Assembly: GCF_943914805.1 (NCBI RefSeq)
Contig: NZ_CALUDM010000001.1
Coordinates: 34,303-98,302 of the forward strand
Reading direction: 5' to 3'
DNA length: 64,000 nucleotides
DNA from: an uncultured Acinetobacter sp.
Lineage (GTDB): Bacteria; Pseudomonadota; Gammaproteobacteria; Pseudomonadales; Moraxellaceae
In this document: positions 29,150-39,933 of the stretch, one piece after another
How the letters are laid out: every line of letters starts with the position of its first letter
Numbering within the stretch: position 1 is the stretch's first letter
The notes under the pieces: model-generated
Seen by the model: only the letters and a program-made list of their open reading frames with translations
The model's database searches: none
What the model was told of the DNA's origin: nothing
Program-made: the position numbers and the translations under genes

Positions 29150-31684
29150 ATGAAAAAGCTATCTTGTTCAGGTCATATTCATCCCTTTTTTTTGCTGATT
29201 ATTATTATTTTAGTCGCAATTCCGATGGGCTTTTATGGTATGTATCTATATATTGCCCCGTCACTGCCAGAAATGAGCTCTTTAAAAAAGGCGCCATTGC
29301 TTAAACCTATGCAAGTTTATTCAGCTGATAATCAGCTGATTGCGGAATATGGAGGCAAACTTTCTGTTCCTGTTGAATATAATCAAATCCCTCCGCATTT
29401 CATTCATGCATTTTTAGCGGCAGAAGATTCTTCGTTTTTTGAACATAGCGGCATTAGCTTTAAAGGCTTGGGACGAGCTGTGAGTGAAAGCATTACAGGA
29501 TCAAATGTTCAAACTGGTGGTTCGACCATCACTATGCAGGTCGCTAAAAACTATTACTTATCACCTGAAAGAACCTTAAAACGCAAACTCACAGAAGTAT
29601 TCTTAGCACGTAAAATAGAACAGAATTTATCTAAAGAAGAAATTTTATCTTTATATGTGAATAAAATCTTTTTAGGTAAAAATGCTTATGGTATCGCTGC
29701 GGCAGCAAAGATTTACTATAACAAGAATTTAGACCAGCTCAGTGTTGCTCAAATGGCAATGATTGCAGGTTTACCAAAAGCACCATCAAAATATAACCCT
29801 GTTGTAAACCCTGAACGTGCTTTAGAGCGTCGTAATTGGATTTTAGGACGAATGTTACAACTGGGTTATCTCAACCAAGCTGAATATGAAAAAGCTGTCG
29901 CTGAACCTGTGAATCTCAGCATGCCTGATCGAGGTTTAAGCAACAAATTCCCTTATGTAGGTGAAATGGTTCGCTCTGAACTTGTAGATAAATTTGGCGA
30001 CCTTGCTATTGATTCAGGTTATAAAGTTTATACAACCATCGACAGTAAACGTCAGGAATATGCTGAGGAAGCTGTCCAAAAAGGCTTAGAGGATTATGAT
30101 CGACGCCACGGCTGGCGTGGTGCAGAAGCCCATGATAAACCTTTAAAAAATTTCATCCCCTATGCAAATACTTACCCTGCTGAAGTTGTCAAAGTAGGCA
30201 ACAATAGCTTTGACGCAAAGTTACAGGATGGCTCTACAGTCACCGTACCTTGGTCAGGTATGTCATGGGCTAGAAAATATATCAATGCCAATGCTGTAGG
30301 CGGAGCACCTAGCCGAGCATCTCAAATTGTTTCAGTAAAAGATATTATCCGTTTAAGACCCAATGACAATAAAACAGCTTGGTCATTGGTTCAAACACCT
30401 CGAGTTCAAGGGCAACTGATTGCAATCAACCCAAATGATGGTTCAATTGAAGCTGTTGTTGGTGGTTATAATTTCTATCAATCTAAATTTAACCGTGCAA
30501 TTCAAGGCTGGCGTCAACCAGGTTCAACCATCAAGCCTTTCATTTATGCATTGGCACTTGAACGTGGCATGACACCGTATTCGATGGTCAATGATAGCCC
30601 GATTACGATTGGTCGTTGGTCACCTAAGAACTCGGATGGGCGTTATCTAGGGATGATTCCTTTACGACGTGCTTTATATTTGTCTCGTAATACTGTTTCC
30701 GTTCGATTATTACAAAGTGTAGGTGTTGAGCGTGCTCGACAATTATTGATGGACTTTGGACTACAAGAAGACCAAATTCCGCGTAACTTCACCATTGCCT
30801 TAGGTACACCACAAGTCTTACCTGTGCAAATGGCTACAGGTTATGCAACGATTGCAAATGGTGGTTACCGTGTGCAGCCACACTTTATCAGTCGTATTGA
30901 AGATGCATACGGCAAAGTAATTTACGAAACCAATCCAGATTATGCATGTATTCCTTGTATTAATGCCAAAGATAATGATGTCGATCCAGAAGTCATCACC
31001 CCAGATGATGAAGTGATTGAAGGTGCAACCCAAGACGTTGCAGAACCAAAAACCACACTTACAAAAGAAGAGCAAAGTAAATATCGCCAAGCTCAGCGCA
31101 TTCTCAAATCACAATCTGCATTTGATATGGCAAATATCTTACGTGATGTGATTGTACATGGTACGGGTCGTGCAGCTCTTAAAATTGGTCGTGACGATAT
31201 TGGCGGTAAAACAGGAACCACCAATGATGCAAAAGATGCTTGGTTTGCAGGGTTCAACGGCAAGTTAGTTGCCATCGCTTGGGTCGGTTTCGACCAGCCA
31301 ACAACATTAGGTCGTCGAGAATATGGTGGTATTGCAGCACTACCTGTTTGGACGAGCTTCATGGGTAAAGCTTTGGAAGGCACACCTTCAGCGTGGGTAC
31401 ATTTTGATAAAAATGCCAAAGCTCCTATTTCTCGCGAGCAACGTGGATTAGCTGCCTCTGAGCAAAGTACTGAGGAGTATCGCACTTCACCGCCTTTAGC
31501 ACGTCCACTGTATAGACCTACACCTGTAGCACCAACTCGCAATCCATCGAGTGATTTTGATGATTTACCTGATGACACAGAGCAACCGCTTAAACCAAGC
31601 AATACTGCGCCACCAGCAATGGATCAAAAACCACCAAAACGCGAAAGTGATGCTTTAGAGAACTTGATCAATGAAGTTCAGTAA
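29150..31684 (+). CDS. ponA: Penicillin-binding protein 1A (bifunctional class A PBP)
   Basis: This 844-residue class A PBP polymerises and cross-links peptidoglycan. A signal anchor spans about 12-34. The glycosyltransferase 51 domain has the catalytic Glu92 (AAEDSSFFEHSG) and GGSTITMQVAKN. An OB-like insert lies near 310-400. The transpeptidase domain has Ser459-x-x-Lys462 (GSTIKPF), SRN, and KTG in GGKTGTTNDAKDAWF. The C-terminal tail is Pro-rich. It is divergent from pilM, as ponA/mrcA is in Pseudomonas. A 19-bp hairpin follows. Confidence 0.96.
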   Translation: MKKLSCSGHIHPFFLLIIIILVAIPMGFYGMYLYIAPSLPEMSSLKKAPLLKPMQVYSADNQLIAEYGGKLSVPVEYNQIPPHFIHAFLAAEDSSFFEHSGISFKGLGRAVSESITGSNVQTGGSTITMQVAKNYYLSPERTLKRKLTEVFLARKIEQNLSKEEILSLYVNKIFLGKNAYGIAAAAKIYYNKNLDQLSVAQMAMIAGLPKAPSKYNPVVNPERALERRNWILGRMLQLGYLNQAEYEKAVAEPVNLSMPDRGLSNKFPYVGEMVRSELVDKFGDLAIDSGYKVYTTIDSKRQEYAEEAVQKGLEDYDRRHGWRGAEAHDKPLKNFIPYANTYPAEVVKVGNNSFDAKLQDGSTVTVPWSGMSWARKYINANAVGGAPSRASQIVSVKDIIRLRPNDNKTAWSLVQTPRVQGQLIAINPNDGSIEAVVGGYNFYQSKFNRAIQGWRQPGSTIKPFIYALALERGMTPYSMVNDSPITIGRWSPKNSDGRYLGMIPLRRALYLSRNTVSVRLLQSVGVERARQLLMDFGLQEDQIPRNFTIALGTPQVLPVQMATGYATIANGGYRVQPHFISRIEDAYGKVIYETNPDYACIPCINAKDNDVDPEVITPDDEVIEGATQDVAEPKTTLTKEEQSKYRQAQRILKSQSAFDMANILRDVIVHGTGRAALKIGRDDIGGKTGTTNDAKDAWFAGFNGKLVAIAWVGFDQPTTLGRREYGGIAALPVWTSFMGKALEGTPSAWVHFDKNAKAPISREQRGLAASEQSTEEYRTSPPLARPLYRPTPVAPTRNPSSDFDDLPDDTEQPLKPSNTAPPAMDQKPPKRESDALENLINEVQ

Positions 31685-31690
31685 TTCATC

Positions 31691-31732
31691 ATGCAATAAA
31701 AACGCCATCCTTTGATGGCGTTTTTATTGCAT
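31691..31732. terminator. Bidirectional terminator, ponA / rlmA
   Basis: A perfect 19-bp inverted repeat at 31691-31709 and 31714-31732 with loop CTTT. The core is GCCATC/GATGGC, flanked by an A-run and a T-run, so it serves convergent ponA and rlmA. Confidence 0.92.
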
Positions 31733-31754
31733 AGTAGTTTGTTAAAATAGAAGG

Positions 31755-32558
31755 TTATTTTTTCTGAAATAAATAGATTTGAAATGCAGCCTTCAATTGA
31801 GTCTTGATTTGAGCTTCCAAAGCTAAGCGCTTTTCAGGTTTTGCTTTATACGCATAAGGTGTCATTGCAATCAGATTTTTCAATTGAATTTGATCCAATT
31901 CAAAATTAGATTCAACAATCGGATGTTCAATCAATTCGAACTGTTCTTTTAGCTGTTCAACAAATTTATGCGGTTCATGTGCTTTAACCTCCTCAAACAA
32001 ACCTTCACGCATTGCCAACAAGTGCTCAGGCGCAGGCGTGACTACCATAAGATAGGCTTTAGGCTTCAATACACGTAAAATTTCTTCTTGAGGGATAGGG
32101 CTAAATAAACTGGTGCATAAATCAATAGAATGATCTAGAACAGGTAATGTTGCGCCTGTACCAACAATCCAAGTCACTTCTTTATTGAGCTTTGCTGCAA
32201 CTTGTACTGCATTTTTTGCAATGTCCACGCCTACACATTGCATAACCTCGTGCTGCATCGCATTGGTGTAATAACCTTCACCACAACCAATATCAAGCAA
32301 GTTTTCAATTTTTAATTCACGGATCTTTTCTACAACGGCTTGTTGTAATGGTGCATAAAAACCACCAGTCAAAAATGCACGACGTGCTTGTACAGATTCA
32401 GGTGTATCCCCTGGGTTTTTACTATGCTTATGCTGCACAACATGTAAATTGACATAACCTTGTTTTGCCACATCATAGCTATGATTGTTTATACAGCGCC
32501 ATGTCTTATCCGTTAAGCTGAGTGCTTCACGGCATACTGGGCACATCAACACATTCAT
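31755..32558 (-). CDS. rlmA: RlmA-type 23S rRNA (guanine-N1) methyltransferase
   Basis: This 267-residue protein has the RlmA layout. An N-terminal zinc ribbon (Cys6, Cys9, Cys22, His26) is followed by DVAKQGYVNL and the linker GDTPESVQARRAFLTGGFYAPL. A SAM-binding Rossmann fold follows with LLDIGCGEGYYT. E. coli RlmA methylates G745 of 23S rRNA; the site here is inferred. The ATG at 32558 is chosen because GGAG lies seven bases upstream; the in-frame ATG at 32576 has no such site. It lies downstream of mraY but behind a terminator, so it probably has its own promoter. Confidence 0.85.
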   Translation of the reverse strand: MNVLMCPVCREALSLTDKTWRCINNHSYDVAKQGYVNLHVVQHKHSKNPGDTPESVQARRAFLTGGFYAPLQQAVVEKIRELKIENLLDIGCGEGYYTNAMQHEVMQCVGVDIAKNAVQVAAKLNKEVTWIVGTGATLPVLDHSIDLCTSLFSPIPQEEILRVLKPKAYLMVVTPAPEHLLAMREGLFEEVKAHEPHKFVEQLKEQFELIEHPIVESNFELDQIQLKNLIAMTPYAYKAKPEKRLALEAQIKTQLKAAFQIYLFQKK

Positions 32559-32586
32559 AACATTCTCCAAACTCATTTAAAGCCAT

Positions 32587-32611
32587 AAAAAAAGCCGGCA
32601 AATGCCGACTT
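32587..32611 (-). terminator. Terminator downstream of mraY
   Basis: On the minus strand AGTCGGCA, loop TT, TGCCGGCT (one G-U pair in RNA) is followed by seven T. It ends the rsmH-mraY run 18 bp past the mraY stop and sits just before rlmA. Confidence 0.85.
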
Positions 32612-32628
32612 TCTCAAACAACTTTTGC

Positions 32629-33747
32629 TTAACGCAATTTTAAAGTCATTAACCCTAAAACTACCAGCATAATTGTAATAATCCAGAAACGAATCACCAC
32701 TTGGGTTTCACGCCAACCCTTTTTCTCATAGTGATGATGCAAAGGTGCCATCAGAAATACACGTTTATTACGCATACGCAATGAACCGATTTGCAAAAAT
32801 ACAGAAATAGCTTCAACTACAAATACGCCACCCATAATCGCAAAAACGATTTCTTGACGAACCATCACTGCAATCGTACCCAACATAGCACCAAGTGATA
32901 ATGCACCAACATCGCCCATAAACACTTGCGCAGGATGTGCGTTATACCAAAGGAATGCTAAACCTGCACCGATCATTGCCGCACAGACAATCACCAATTC
33001 AGATGTATATTTAACATAGGGAATGTGCAAATAATTAGCAAAACGAATATCCCCTGCCAAATAAGCAAACACACCTAAACCAGCCGCAACTAATACGATT
33101 GGCATGATTGCTAAACCATCCAAGCCATCTGTTAGATTCACCGCATTTGAACCACCATTGATGACTAAATAGGTGAAAATAATGAAGCCTATTCCCAATG
33201 GAATTGCAGAGAGTGGAATACTGAGATTCTTAAAGAATGGAATCAACAAATCCAGCATGTTTGCTGTATGCACAGGATTTTCTTGTTGTGTCGCAATAAC
33301 ATACAATGCAATACCTGCACCTAATGAACCGACAGAAGTCCAAAAGAATTTTTTCTTAGCAGGTAAACCAGCATTGTCTTTATAACGAACTTTAATCCAA
33401 TCATCCGCCCAACCGACAGCACCGAAAATAACCATCACAGCCAAAACAATCCAGACATAAGGATTGGATAAATCCGCCCAAAGCAGAGTACTGATTCCAA
33501 TCGAAAGTAGGATTAAAATCCCGCCCATCGTTGGCGTACCCATTTTCTTAGCATGGTTTTCAGGTGCAAAAGAACTCACCGCTTGACCGTATTTTAAGGC
33601 TTGCAGTTTACGAATCATGACTGGCCCCAAAGCCCAGCCAATTGCTAATGCGGTCAATACACTTAACAGCGCTCGGAATGACAAATATCGAACAACTTGG
33701 AATGCATTTTCATAACCCGCCAAGTGCTGAAATAACCAAAACAGCAT
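32629..33747 (-). CDS. mraY: Phospho-N-acetylmuramoyl-pentapeptide-transferase
   Basis: MraY (372 residues) makes lipid I from UDP-MurNAc-pentapeptide and undecaprenyl phosphate. It is a ten-helix membrane enzyme. Signature segments are present: [14 protein letters not shown] (Mg-binding Asp pair), [22 protein letters not shown], and HHHYEKKGW near the C-terminus. Its ATG shares one base with the murF stop (TAATG). It is the last gene of the local dcw block. Confidence 0.97.
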   Translation of the reverse strand: MLFWLFQHLAGYENAFQVVRYLSFRALLSVLTALAIGWALGPVMIRKLQALKYGQAVSSFAPENHAKKMGTPTMGGILILLSIGISTLLWADLSNPYVWIVLAVMVIFGAVGWADDWIKVRYKDNAGLPAKKKFFWTSVGSLGAGIALYVIATQQENPVHTANMLDLLIPFFKNLSIPLSAIPLGIGFIIFTYLVINGGSNAVNLTDGLDGLAIMPIVLVAAGLGVFAYLAGDIRFANYLHIPYVKYTSELVIVCAAMIGAGLAFLWYNAHPAQVFMGDVGALSLGAMLGTIAVMVRQEIVFAIMGGVFVVEAISVFLQIGSLRMRNKRVFLMAPLHHHYEKKGWRETQVVIRFWIITIMLVVLGLMTLKLR

Positions 33748-35156
33748 TAAACTTTCTCCATCAAATCAGCCATCAACGTTTCCATATGGGTATAACGAGA
33801 ACCTTTAAACAAGAAACTCATGGACTGTGGTTGATGTGTTTTAATTAAACTTAATAATAACGGTAGTGCTTGCTCTTGGCTAAGAAAAGCTTGCATTTTT
33901 TTACCATACTGAGTGCTTCTTGCACCTTCTTGCGTTGCAGGTGAAAATTCACCAACAGCAACAACAAAGTTAATCCCTTTTACTGAAACAAGGTCACGAC
34001 CCAACATATAATGTTGTTGCGCAGCCGAACCCCCAAGCTCACCAATATCACCAATGACCATTACCCGAATCCCCTCTTGCTGAGCAAGCACTTCTGCTGC
34101 AGCCCGCATCGAAGTAGGGTTTGCATTGTAAGTATCATCAATAAATAAATAATCATTTTTGCGAATAAAATTCAAACGACCTTTCGCACCTTGTGCAGAT
34201 TCTAGACCCAGTACAATGTCATCTAGATCAATACCTATTGCCAAAGCAAATGCTGTTGCAGCTTCCGCATTATGTACATTATGTTCGCCTGCAAATGGTA
34301 AATTTACTGTATGAACACCATTAGGCGTATTTATTGTGAATGTCGCAGATTGAGCTTGTAGTTCAATTTCAGATGCAAAAACTTCACCACCTTGCCCAAA
34401 ACTTAATACATTTTCAGTCTGTACAGCTTGGCGGATGGTATCACTAAAATCATCATTGGCTGGAACAATCGAAGTTCCAGCTTGATCTATATGCGCATAA
34501 ATTTCTGATTTAGCACGGCAAATTCCATCACGCCCACCAAACTCGCCCAAATGAGCAGTCCCAATATTGAGAATACCTGCAACATGCGGTTGAACTAAGT
34601 TTGAGGTGTAATCAATTTCACCTTGATGACTCGCACCCAACTCCATTACTGCATATTGATGTTCAGCCCGAAGCTCCAATAACATCATCGGTACACCCAA
34701 ATCATTATTGAGGTTACCACGTGTAATTAAAGTTGGTGCTAAACGTGCGAGAATACTGCCTAACATTTCTTTGGTGGTGGTTTTACCACTACTGCCTGTC
34801 AATGCAATCACTTTTAATTGCGGATGTTGCGCTCGACGATATCCACCCAAATGCCCCAATGCTAAGCGAGTATCAGCTACAACTAACTGACAAATATCTG
34901 CATCAATAGGCTGACTGACAATCGCTACCTGACAACCATTTGCAGCAACTTGTGCAATAAAATCATGTGCATCAAAACGCTCACCTTTGAGCGCTAAAAA
35001 TGCATCACCACTTTCCGCATGACGTGAATCCGTCAAAATGCGTTTAATTTCACCTTGTGGTGCTTTGTCTAAATACCAATAACCTTGAGTCGCTTCAGCA
35101 AGTTGCGCTGCTGACCATGGCTCCAAAGGCACAGTACTTGTCGTAGAAGTATGCAT
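33747..35156 (-). CDS. murF: UDP-MurNAc-tripeptide:D-Ala-D-Ala ligase
   Basis: MurF (469 residues) adds D-Ala-D-Ala to the UDP-MurNAc-tripeptide. The ATP-binding loop is [16 protein letters not shown] near 116-131. Other Mur ligase motifs visible are [25 protein letters not shown] and [16 protein letters not shown]. It starts nine bases after murE and overlaps mraY by one base. Confidence 0.97.
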   Translation of the reverse strand: MHTSTTSTVPLEPWSAAQLAEATQGYWYLDKAPQGEIKRILTDSRHAESGDAFLALKGERFDAHDFIAQVAANGCQVAIVSQPIDADICQLVVADTRLALGHLGGYRRAQHPQLKVIALTGSSGKTTTKEMLGSILARLAPTLITRGNLNNDLGVPMMLLELRAEHQYAVMELGASHQGEIDYTSNLVQPHVAGILNIGTAHLGEFGGRDGICRAKSEIYAHIDQAGTSIVPANDDFSDTIRQAVQTENVLSFGQGGEVFASEIELQAQSATFTINTPNGVHTVNLPFAGEHNVHNAEAATAFALAIGIDLDDIVLGLESAQGAKGRLNFIRKNDYLFIDDTYNANPTSMRAAAEVLAQQEGIRVMVIGDIGELGGSAAQQHYMLGRDLVSVKGINFVVAVGEFSPATQEGARSTQYGKKMQAFLSQEQALPLLLSLIKTHQPQSMSFLFKGSRYTHMETLMADLMEKV

Positions 35157-35165
35157 CTCTTCTTC

Positions 35166-36662
35166 CTACTGAGCTGGATAAGCTGAATTTGGTTTATGGT
35201 GTTGTGCATCAATCGCTGATTGCACTTCCACGACATCATCAAACCAATGGCGTACACCATCAATTTCTTGATAATTTTCATGTCCTTTGCCTGCAATCAC
35301 GACAATATCACCCGATTGCGCATGTTTTACGGCATATTTAATTGCTTCACGGCGGTCATGGATTTCATGCACCTCGCGCTGGCTAAAATCAACATCACGT
35401 TTCATATCTGCAAAAATCTGTTCAGGATCTTCAGTTCGAGGATTATCTGAAGTCAACATGACTGGATTGGCCTGCTCTAATGCAGCTTTGGTCATCAATG
35501 CTCGCTTACCTCGATCTCGATCACCACCACATCCAAATACTGCCCAAAGTTGATTTTCGACATGGCGCTTTAAAGTTTTTAAGACTTGTGTCAGAGCATC
35601 TGGTGTGTGGGCATAATCTACAACAAATAGACGATCTTCATCACGAATCACTTGCATTCGCCCTGGTGCGCCTTTGAGTTTTGGAACTGATGCAATCAAT
35701 GCTTTGAGATCAAAACCTGCTTGTTCAGCCACAATTAAACTGGCAACTAAATTTTCAATATTGAAATGCCCAAGTAATGGACTATTCACAGTAAATTCAC
35801 CTTTTACTGTTTTCAAATGAAAACTTGCACCTTCCAAACTGTATTTAATCCCAAAAACTTGATAATCAGCAGCCTTCGCTGTGGAATAGGTCAATACTTT
35901 TGGATGCGCCAAATTACTACTTGCAGCATTAAGCATGATATCGGCATGTGCATCATCCATGTTAATCACGGCTACTTTTAAACTTGAAAATTTAAATAAA
36001 CGTGATTTTGCATCTGCATATGCTTCTAGCGTTCCGTGATAATCCAAATGATCACGACTTAAATTACTATAAGCTGCGATTTCAATATCACAACCATTGA
36101 GGCGACCTTGTTCCAAACCATGAGAACTAGCTTCAAGTGAAACAAATTCCGCACCTTGTTGAGCAAAATCATGCAGTAAGTTTTGTAAATGCAGTGCATC
36201 TAAAGTGGTATGCGAAGATGCTTCTAGGTTCGGTAAAATGCCGTTCCCTGTTGTTCCCATCACCGCACACTTTTTGCCTTGTAGCATGACTAATTCTGCA
36301 ACTAAGCGTGAAATCGTTGTTTTACCATTGGTTCCTGTCACTGCAAGCACATGTGCAGCAGTCACTGGATCAGTTGCTTGTAAATATTGTTTTTGCCATT
36401 GCCCCATTTGCTGACGTACATTTGGGCAAACAAAAACATCTGCCAGTCCTAAGTCCGTTTCGCTGACGATGCCTAAAGCACCATTGTCTAAAGCTGATTG
36501 TACAAATTGCAATGTTTTTTCAGGCTGAGAATAACTGGTCAGCGCAATAAAAATTTGACCCTGTTGTATCGAACGGCTATCCAAACTAAACCCACGAAAT
36601 GGCGCGGACATCCAAGGCAGTTGTGTTTCGACATTTACGATGTCTTGAAAATGAATCGTCAT
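35166..36662 (-). CDS. murE: UDP-MurNAc-L-Ala-D-Glu:meso-diaminopimelate ligase
   Basis: MurE (498 residues) adds the third amino acid of the stem peptide. The motif DNPR (Asp406-Arg409, in LTSDNPRTEDP) specifies meso-diaminopimelate rather than lysine, as expected for a Gram-negative. The ATP loop is VTGTNGKTTISRL near 108-120. The C-terminal extension HKPNSAYPAQ is short and unremarkable. It starts seven bases after the ftsI stop. Confidence 0.97.
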   Translation of the reverse strand: MTIHFQDIVNVETQLPWMSAPFRGFSLDSRSIQQGQIFIALTSYSQPEKTLQFVQSALDNGALGIVSETDLGLADVFVCPNVRQQMGQWQKQYLQATDPVTAAHVLAVTGTNGKTTISRLVAELVMLQGKKCAVMGTTGNGILPNLEASSHTTLDALHLQNLLHDFAQQGAEFVSLEASSHGLEQGRLNGCDIEIAAYSNLSRDHLDYHGTLEAYADAKSRLFKFSSLKVAVINMDDAHADIMLNAASSNLAHPKVLTYSTAKAADYQVFGIKYSLEGASFHLKTVKGEFTVNSPLLGHFNIENLVASLIVAEQAGFDLKALIASVPKLKGAPGRMQVIRDEDRLFVVDYAHTPDALTQVLKTLKRHVENQLWAVFGCGGDRDRGKRALMTKAALEQANPVMLTSDNPRTEDPEQIFADMKRDVDFSQREVHEIHDRREAIKYAVKHAQSGDIVVIAGKGHENYQEIDGVRHWFDDVVEVQSAIDAQHHKPNSAYPAQ

Positions 36663-36669
36663 ATTTTAC

Positions 36670-38505
36670 CTATTTGGATGCTTTTGCAGTTTCTAACGGC
36701 TTATCTAATGGAACATTCATCAATCTTAACGATTCTTGCATAATTCGGGCAAATACAGGAGCAGCGACAAGACCACCATAATATTGACCTCGTGGATTTT
36801 CAACCACCACAATAATGGCTAAGCGTGGATCACTGATCGGTGCAACACCCGCAAATAGAGCACGATACTCAGTATTTGAATATCCTCTATGGTCAGGACG
36901 TAATTTATGCGCAGTACCTGTCTTACCACCTACACGATAACCTGGAATATTAGCCTGCTTAGCAGTACCGCCCGGCATCGTAACTTGCTCTAACATCAAC
37001 AAAATATTGTCAGCAATTTTAGGGTCTAAAACCTGTTTGCCTTTCGGTTGATCTTCCAGCTTATATAAACTGAGTGGATATTCCACCCCATGATTGGCCA
37101 ACATGGCATAACCTTGAGCCAATTGTAGAATGGTCGCATTTAAACCATAACCATAAGCCATGGTTCCGATTTGCGATGAATTTAATTTTTCAGGAGGTAG
37201 TACTAGACCACTACTTTCACCCGGGAATTTAACGGCTGAACGCTGACCAAATCCAACACGCTTAAAGAACGTGGGTAAGGTTTCTTTCGGAAGTGATAAT
37301 GCAATTTTTGCTGAACCAACGTTAGATGATTTAATAATCACCCCTGTCACAGTCAATGCGCCATAATTATGCGTATCACGAATGGTATGAGAACCTAAAC
37401 GCATAGAACCTGGACTGGTATTAATCACGGTATTAGGCGTGTATTGTCCACTTTCCAAACCTGCGGCAATCGTGAAAGGCTTCATGGTCGAACCCGGCTC
37501 GAACATATCAATCGCACCACGGTTTCGCATCGCATCCTTATTACTTAATCCATCTTTATCATTTGGATTATAAGAAGGCCAACTGGTCATGGCTAAAATT
37601 TCACCCGTCTTCACATCTACCGCAATCGCCGAAGCTGAACGTGCATTATTGGCAACACCGACAGCCGTTAGCTCACGATACATAATATATTGCAGACGTG
37701 AATCAATACTTAGCGTGATGTTTTCACCAGTTTTGACTTCCTTAACCACTTCAGGCGTTGTGATGCGATTACCATGTTTATCGCGAGAAATTTTCTGCTC
37801 ACCATCTTCACCAGCAAGGCGAGTGTTGAGCTTCATTTCCAAACCTTCAATACCTGTACCTTCACTATTGGTCAAACCAATAATTTGAGCATTCGGCTGT
37901 GGTTGAGGGTAATAACGTTTATAGGTTTTTTCTGCATACACGCCTGCAAATTTACGTTGCGTGATTAAATCTGCCTGTGGTGGCGGAACTTCTTTTTTAA
38001 GTACTAAATAACGTGAACGAGGACGGTCTGCTAATTTTTTCTTTAAATCCGCACGATCAATACCAACAACATCGGCCAATTCATCTAAATTTAAATTTTC
38101 ATCAGGTAATTGGCGTTTTAATTTACGGCTATTCGGCGTTTTCTGTAATTCAGCAGTAATTTTCTCGAACTGTTCTTTGGTTTCAAAATATTCACGTGGA
38201 TCAATGATCACTTTCATAATCGGTGAACTGATTGCCAAAGGAACACCATGGCGGTCACCGATCACACCACGCATGGCTTTTAATTTTTCAGAACGCAGAA
38301 TATTGGCATTGGCTTTGTTTTGTAAAAAGTCTTTATTAATGACTTGAACATAAAATGCACGACCGACCAATCCTACAAAGCAGAGTAAAACGACACCCCA
38401 CAATAAATAAAAACGCCACATTTCCAGAGAAACAGTATTTTTCTCTGTAATTGATGGCTGCTTTTTACGTGGCTGCCGAGTCTGTTTAGTTTGCTTATCT
38501 ACCAT
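36670..38505 (-). CDS. ftsI: Peptidoglycan transpeptidase FtsI (PBP3)
   Basis: FtsI (611 residues) is the division-specific class B PBP. A basic cytosolic N-terminus is followed by one transmembrane helix (about 30-52), a pedestal domain, and the transpeptidase domain. The active Ser339 lies in EPGSTMKPF (Lys342), with the SSN motif in KSSNVGSA and KTG in VGGKTGTAHK. It is a target of beta-lactams in Acinetobacter. It lies nine bases downstream of ftsL. Confidence 0.97.
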   Translation of the reverse strand: MVDKQTKQTRQPRKKQPSITEKNTVSLEMWRFYLLWGVVLLCFVGLVGRAFYVQVINKDFLQNKANANILRSEKLKAMRGVIGDRHGVPLAISSPIMKVIIDPREYFETKEQFEKITAELQKTPNSRKLKRQLPDENLNLDELADVVGIDRADLKKKLADRPRSRYLVLKKEVPPPQADLITQRKFAGVYAEKTYKRYYPQPQPNAQIIGLTNSEGTGIEGLEMKLNTRLAGEDGEQKISRDKHGNRITTPEVVKEVKTGENITLSIDSRLQYIMYRELTAVGVANNARSASAIAVDVKTGEILAMTSWPSYNPNDKDGLSNKDAMRNRGAIDMFEPGSTMKPFTIAAGLESGQYTPNTVINTSPGSMRLGSHTIRDTHNYGALTVTGVIIKSSNVGSAKIALSLPKETLPTFFKRVGFGQRSAVKFPGESSGLVLPPEKLNSSQIGTMAYGYGLNATILQLAQGYAMLANHGVEYPLSLYKLEDQPKGKQVLDPKIADNILLMLEQVTMPGGTAKQANIPGYRVGGKTGTAHKLRPDHRGYSNTEYRALFAGVAPISDPRLAIIVVVENPRGQYYGGLVAAPVFARIMQESLRLMNVPLDKPLETAKASK

Positions 38506-38514
38506 ACAGATGCC

Positions 38515-38847
38515 TTACTTCTTTTGCTCTGATTCAGACGGTAATGAAATGACAACTGTTTGTGCAGCTGGCGGTGAATACATTCTGAGTTGTGTAACTG
38601 CACGTGTACCAATTTGAGCAGTCGCCCCAAAGGTTTGTTGTTCAATCAGCAAGCGTCCCCATTCCGCATTGATGTCTTCACGCTCACGCATATAACTATT
38701 TAAATCACGAAAATCATGACGATAAGCAAAGACTTGCATCACCACCATAAATGCGCTCGTCAGTACCAAAAAAATCAATATGCCATAAACAATAAATTTT
38801 TTTATTGTCAACTTTTGTGTTGATTCTTCTACAATTTCTTCTTTCAT
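38515..38847 (-). CDS. ftsL: Cell division protein FtsL
   Basis: FtsL (110 residues) is a bitopic division protein. It has about 18 cytosolic residues, one transmembrane helix (about 18-40), then a periplasmic leucine-zipper-like coil (RHDFRDLNSYMREREDINAE). It overlaps the rsmH stop by four bases and precedes ftsI, which fixes the identity, since FtsL sequences are poorly conserved. Confidence 0.9.
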   Translation of the reverse strand: MKEEIVEESTQKLTIKKFIVYGILIFLVLTSAFMVVMQVFAYRHDFRDLNSYMREREDINAEWGRLLIEQQTFGATAQIGTRAVTQLRMYSPPAAQTVVISLPSESEQKK

Positions 38848-39770
38848 TCTGCGCCTTTATGTTCTAAGCGTTCTGCAACTCGAAGCCAAGCACTGCGTGA
38901 ACGAGGATTTGCTTTCACTTCCTCTTCACTTGCACGAATCCGATCTACTTTTTTCAGTCTACGTGTGTCTTGGACTTTTTGTGGTAATCCCCAACCATTA
39001 TCTTCAGCCAAAGTTGACTCTTTTTGAATGAATTGCTTAATAATTCGATCTTCAAGTGAGTGAAAACTAATCACAGCTAAACGTGCATGTGATTTTAGCA
39101 AATCTACGGCTTGAGGTAAAAAATGATGAACATCATCAAGTTCTTTATTGATTTCAATACGAATGGCTTGAAAGGTTCGTGTAGCAGCATGTTTATTTTT
39201 TTCCCACTTTGGATGGGCAACTTTTACAATTTCAGCCAATTGCGCTGTCGTTGCAATATAACCTGCATTTTTAATGGCTTTGGCAATACGACGACTATAA
39301 CGCTCTTCTCCATATTGGAAAATAATATTGGCTAAATGCTCTTCTTCAACATCAACTAACCATTCCGCAGCAGTTTGTCCCTGAGAATTATCCATACGCA
39401 TATCAAGTGGTCCATCTTTCATAAAACTAAAACCACGATCTGCTTGATCTAACTGTGGTGATGAAACACCTAAATCTGCCATAACACCATCGACCTGATA
39501 AATATCAAGTTGATTGAGTTCTTGTTGTAAATCTGCAAAGCTGGCATGAATAATTTTAAATCTTGGATCTTCTTTTTCAAGTTGATAAGCCACTTCCAAA
39601 GCTTGAGGGTCTTTATCAAATGCATATACACGTGCATTTTCATCTAATTTAGACAGCAATAAACGCGTATGTCCGCCCCGCCCAAATGTCCCATCCACGT
39701 AAATTCCTGTATTGCGATCTGCAAGTAAAGCATCGACAGTTTCATGTAGTAATACAGAAATATGAGACAT
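38844..39770 (-). CDS. rsmH: 16S rRNA (cytosine1402-N4)-methyltransferase
   Basis: RsmH/MraW (308 residues) methylates N4 of C1402 in 16S rRNA. Visible motifs are DGTFGRGGHTRLLL (SAM loop), AFDKDP, ADLGVSSPQLDQADRGFSF, DMRMD, and SFHSLEDRIIKQF. It is the first gene of the dcw block here. No mraZ is found upstream; 291 bp of non-coding DNA separate it from the sulfate-binding gene. Confidence 0.97.
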   Translation of the reverse strand: MSHISVLLHETVDALLADRNTGIYVDGTFGRGGHTRLLLSKLDENARVYAFDKDPQALEVAYQLEKEDPRFKIIHASFADLQQELNQLDIYQVDGVMADLGVSSPQLDQADRGFSFMKDGPLDMRMDNSQGQTAAEWLVDVEEEHLANIIFQYGEERYSRRIAKAIKNAGYIATTAQLAEIVKVAHPKWEKNKHAATRTFQAIRIEINKELDDVHHFLPQAVDLLKSHARLAVISFHSLEDRIIKQFIQKESTLAEDNGWGLPQKVQDTRRLKKVDRIRASEEEVKANPRSRSAWLRVAERLEHKGAE

Positions 39771-39933
39771 AAGTATGGTTTCAGTTCAATCAAAAAAGTA
39801 ACTGCACATTATTACCTTGTTTTACAAAAGCTCCAAACGACTTTTTGTAGGGAAATATTACTTTTTATAGAGAAAACCGTTTTAAGCAATTTTTTAGGAT
39901 ATTTCTGAGCATTATTTTAAATTATCAATGGTT

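Noticed and set aside
30818..31602. Two long minus-strand frames inside ponA
   Set aside because: They oppose the transpeptidase domain of PBP1A, whose motifs are intact; the translations show no domain.
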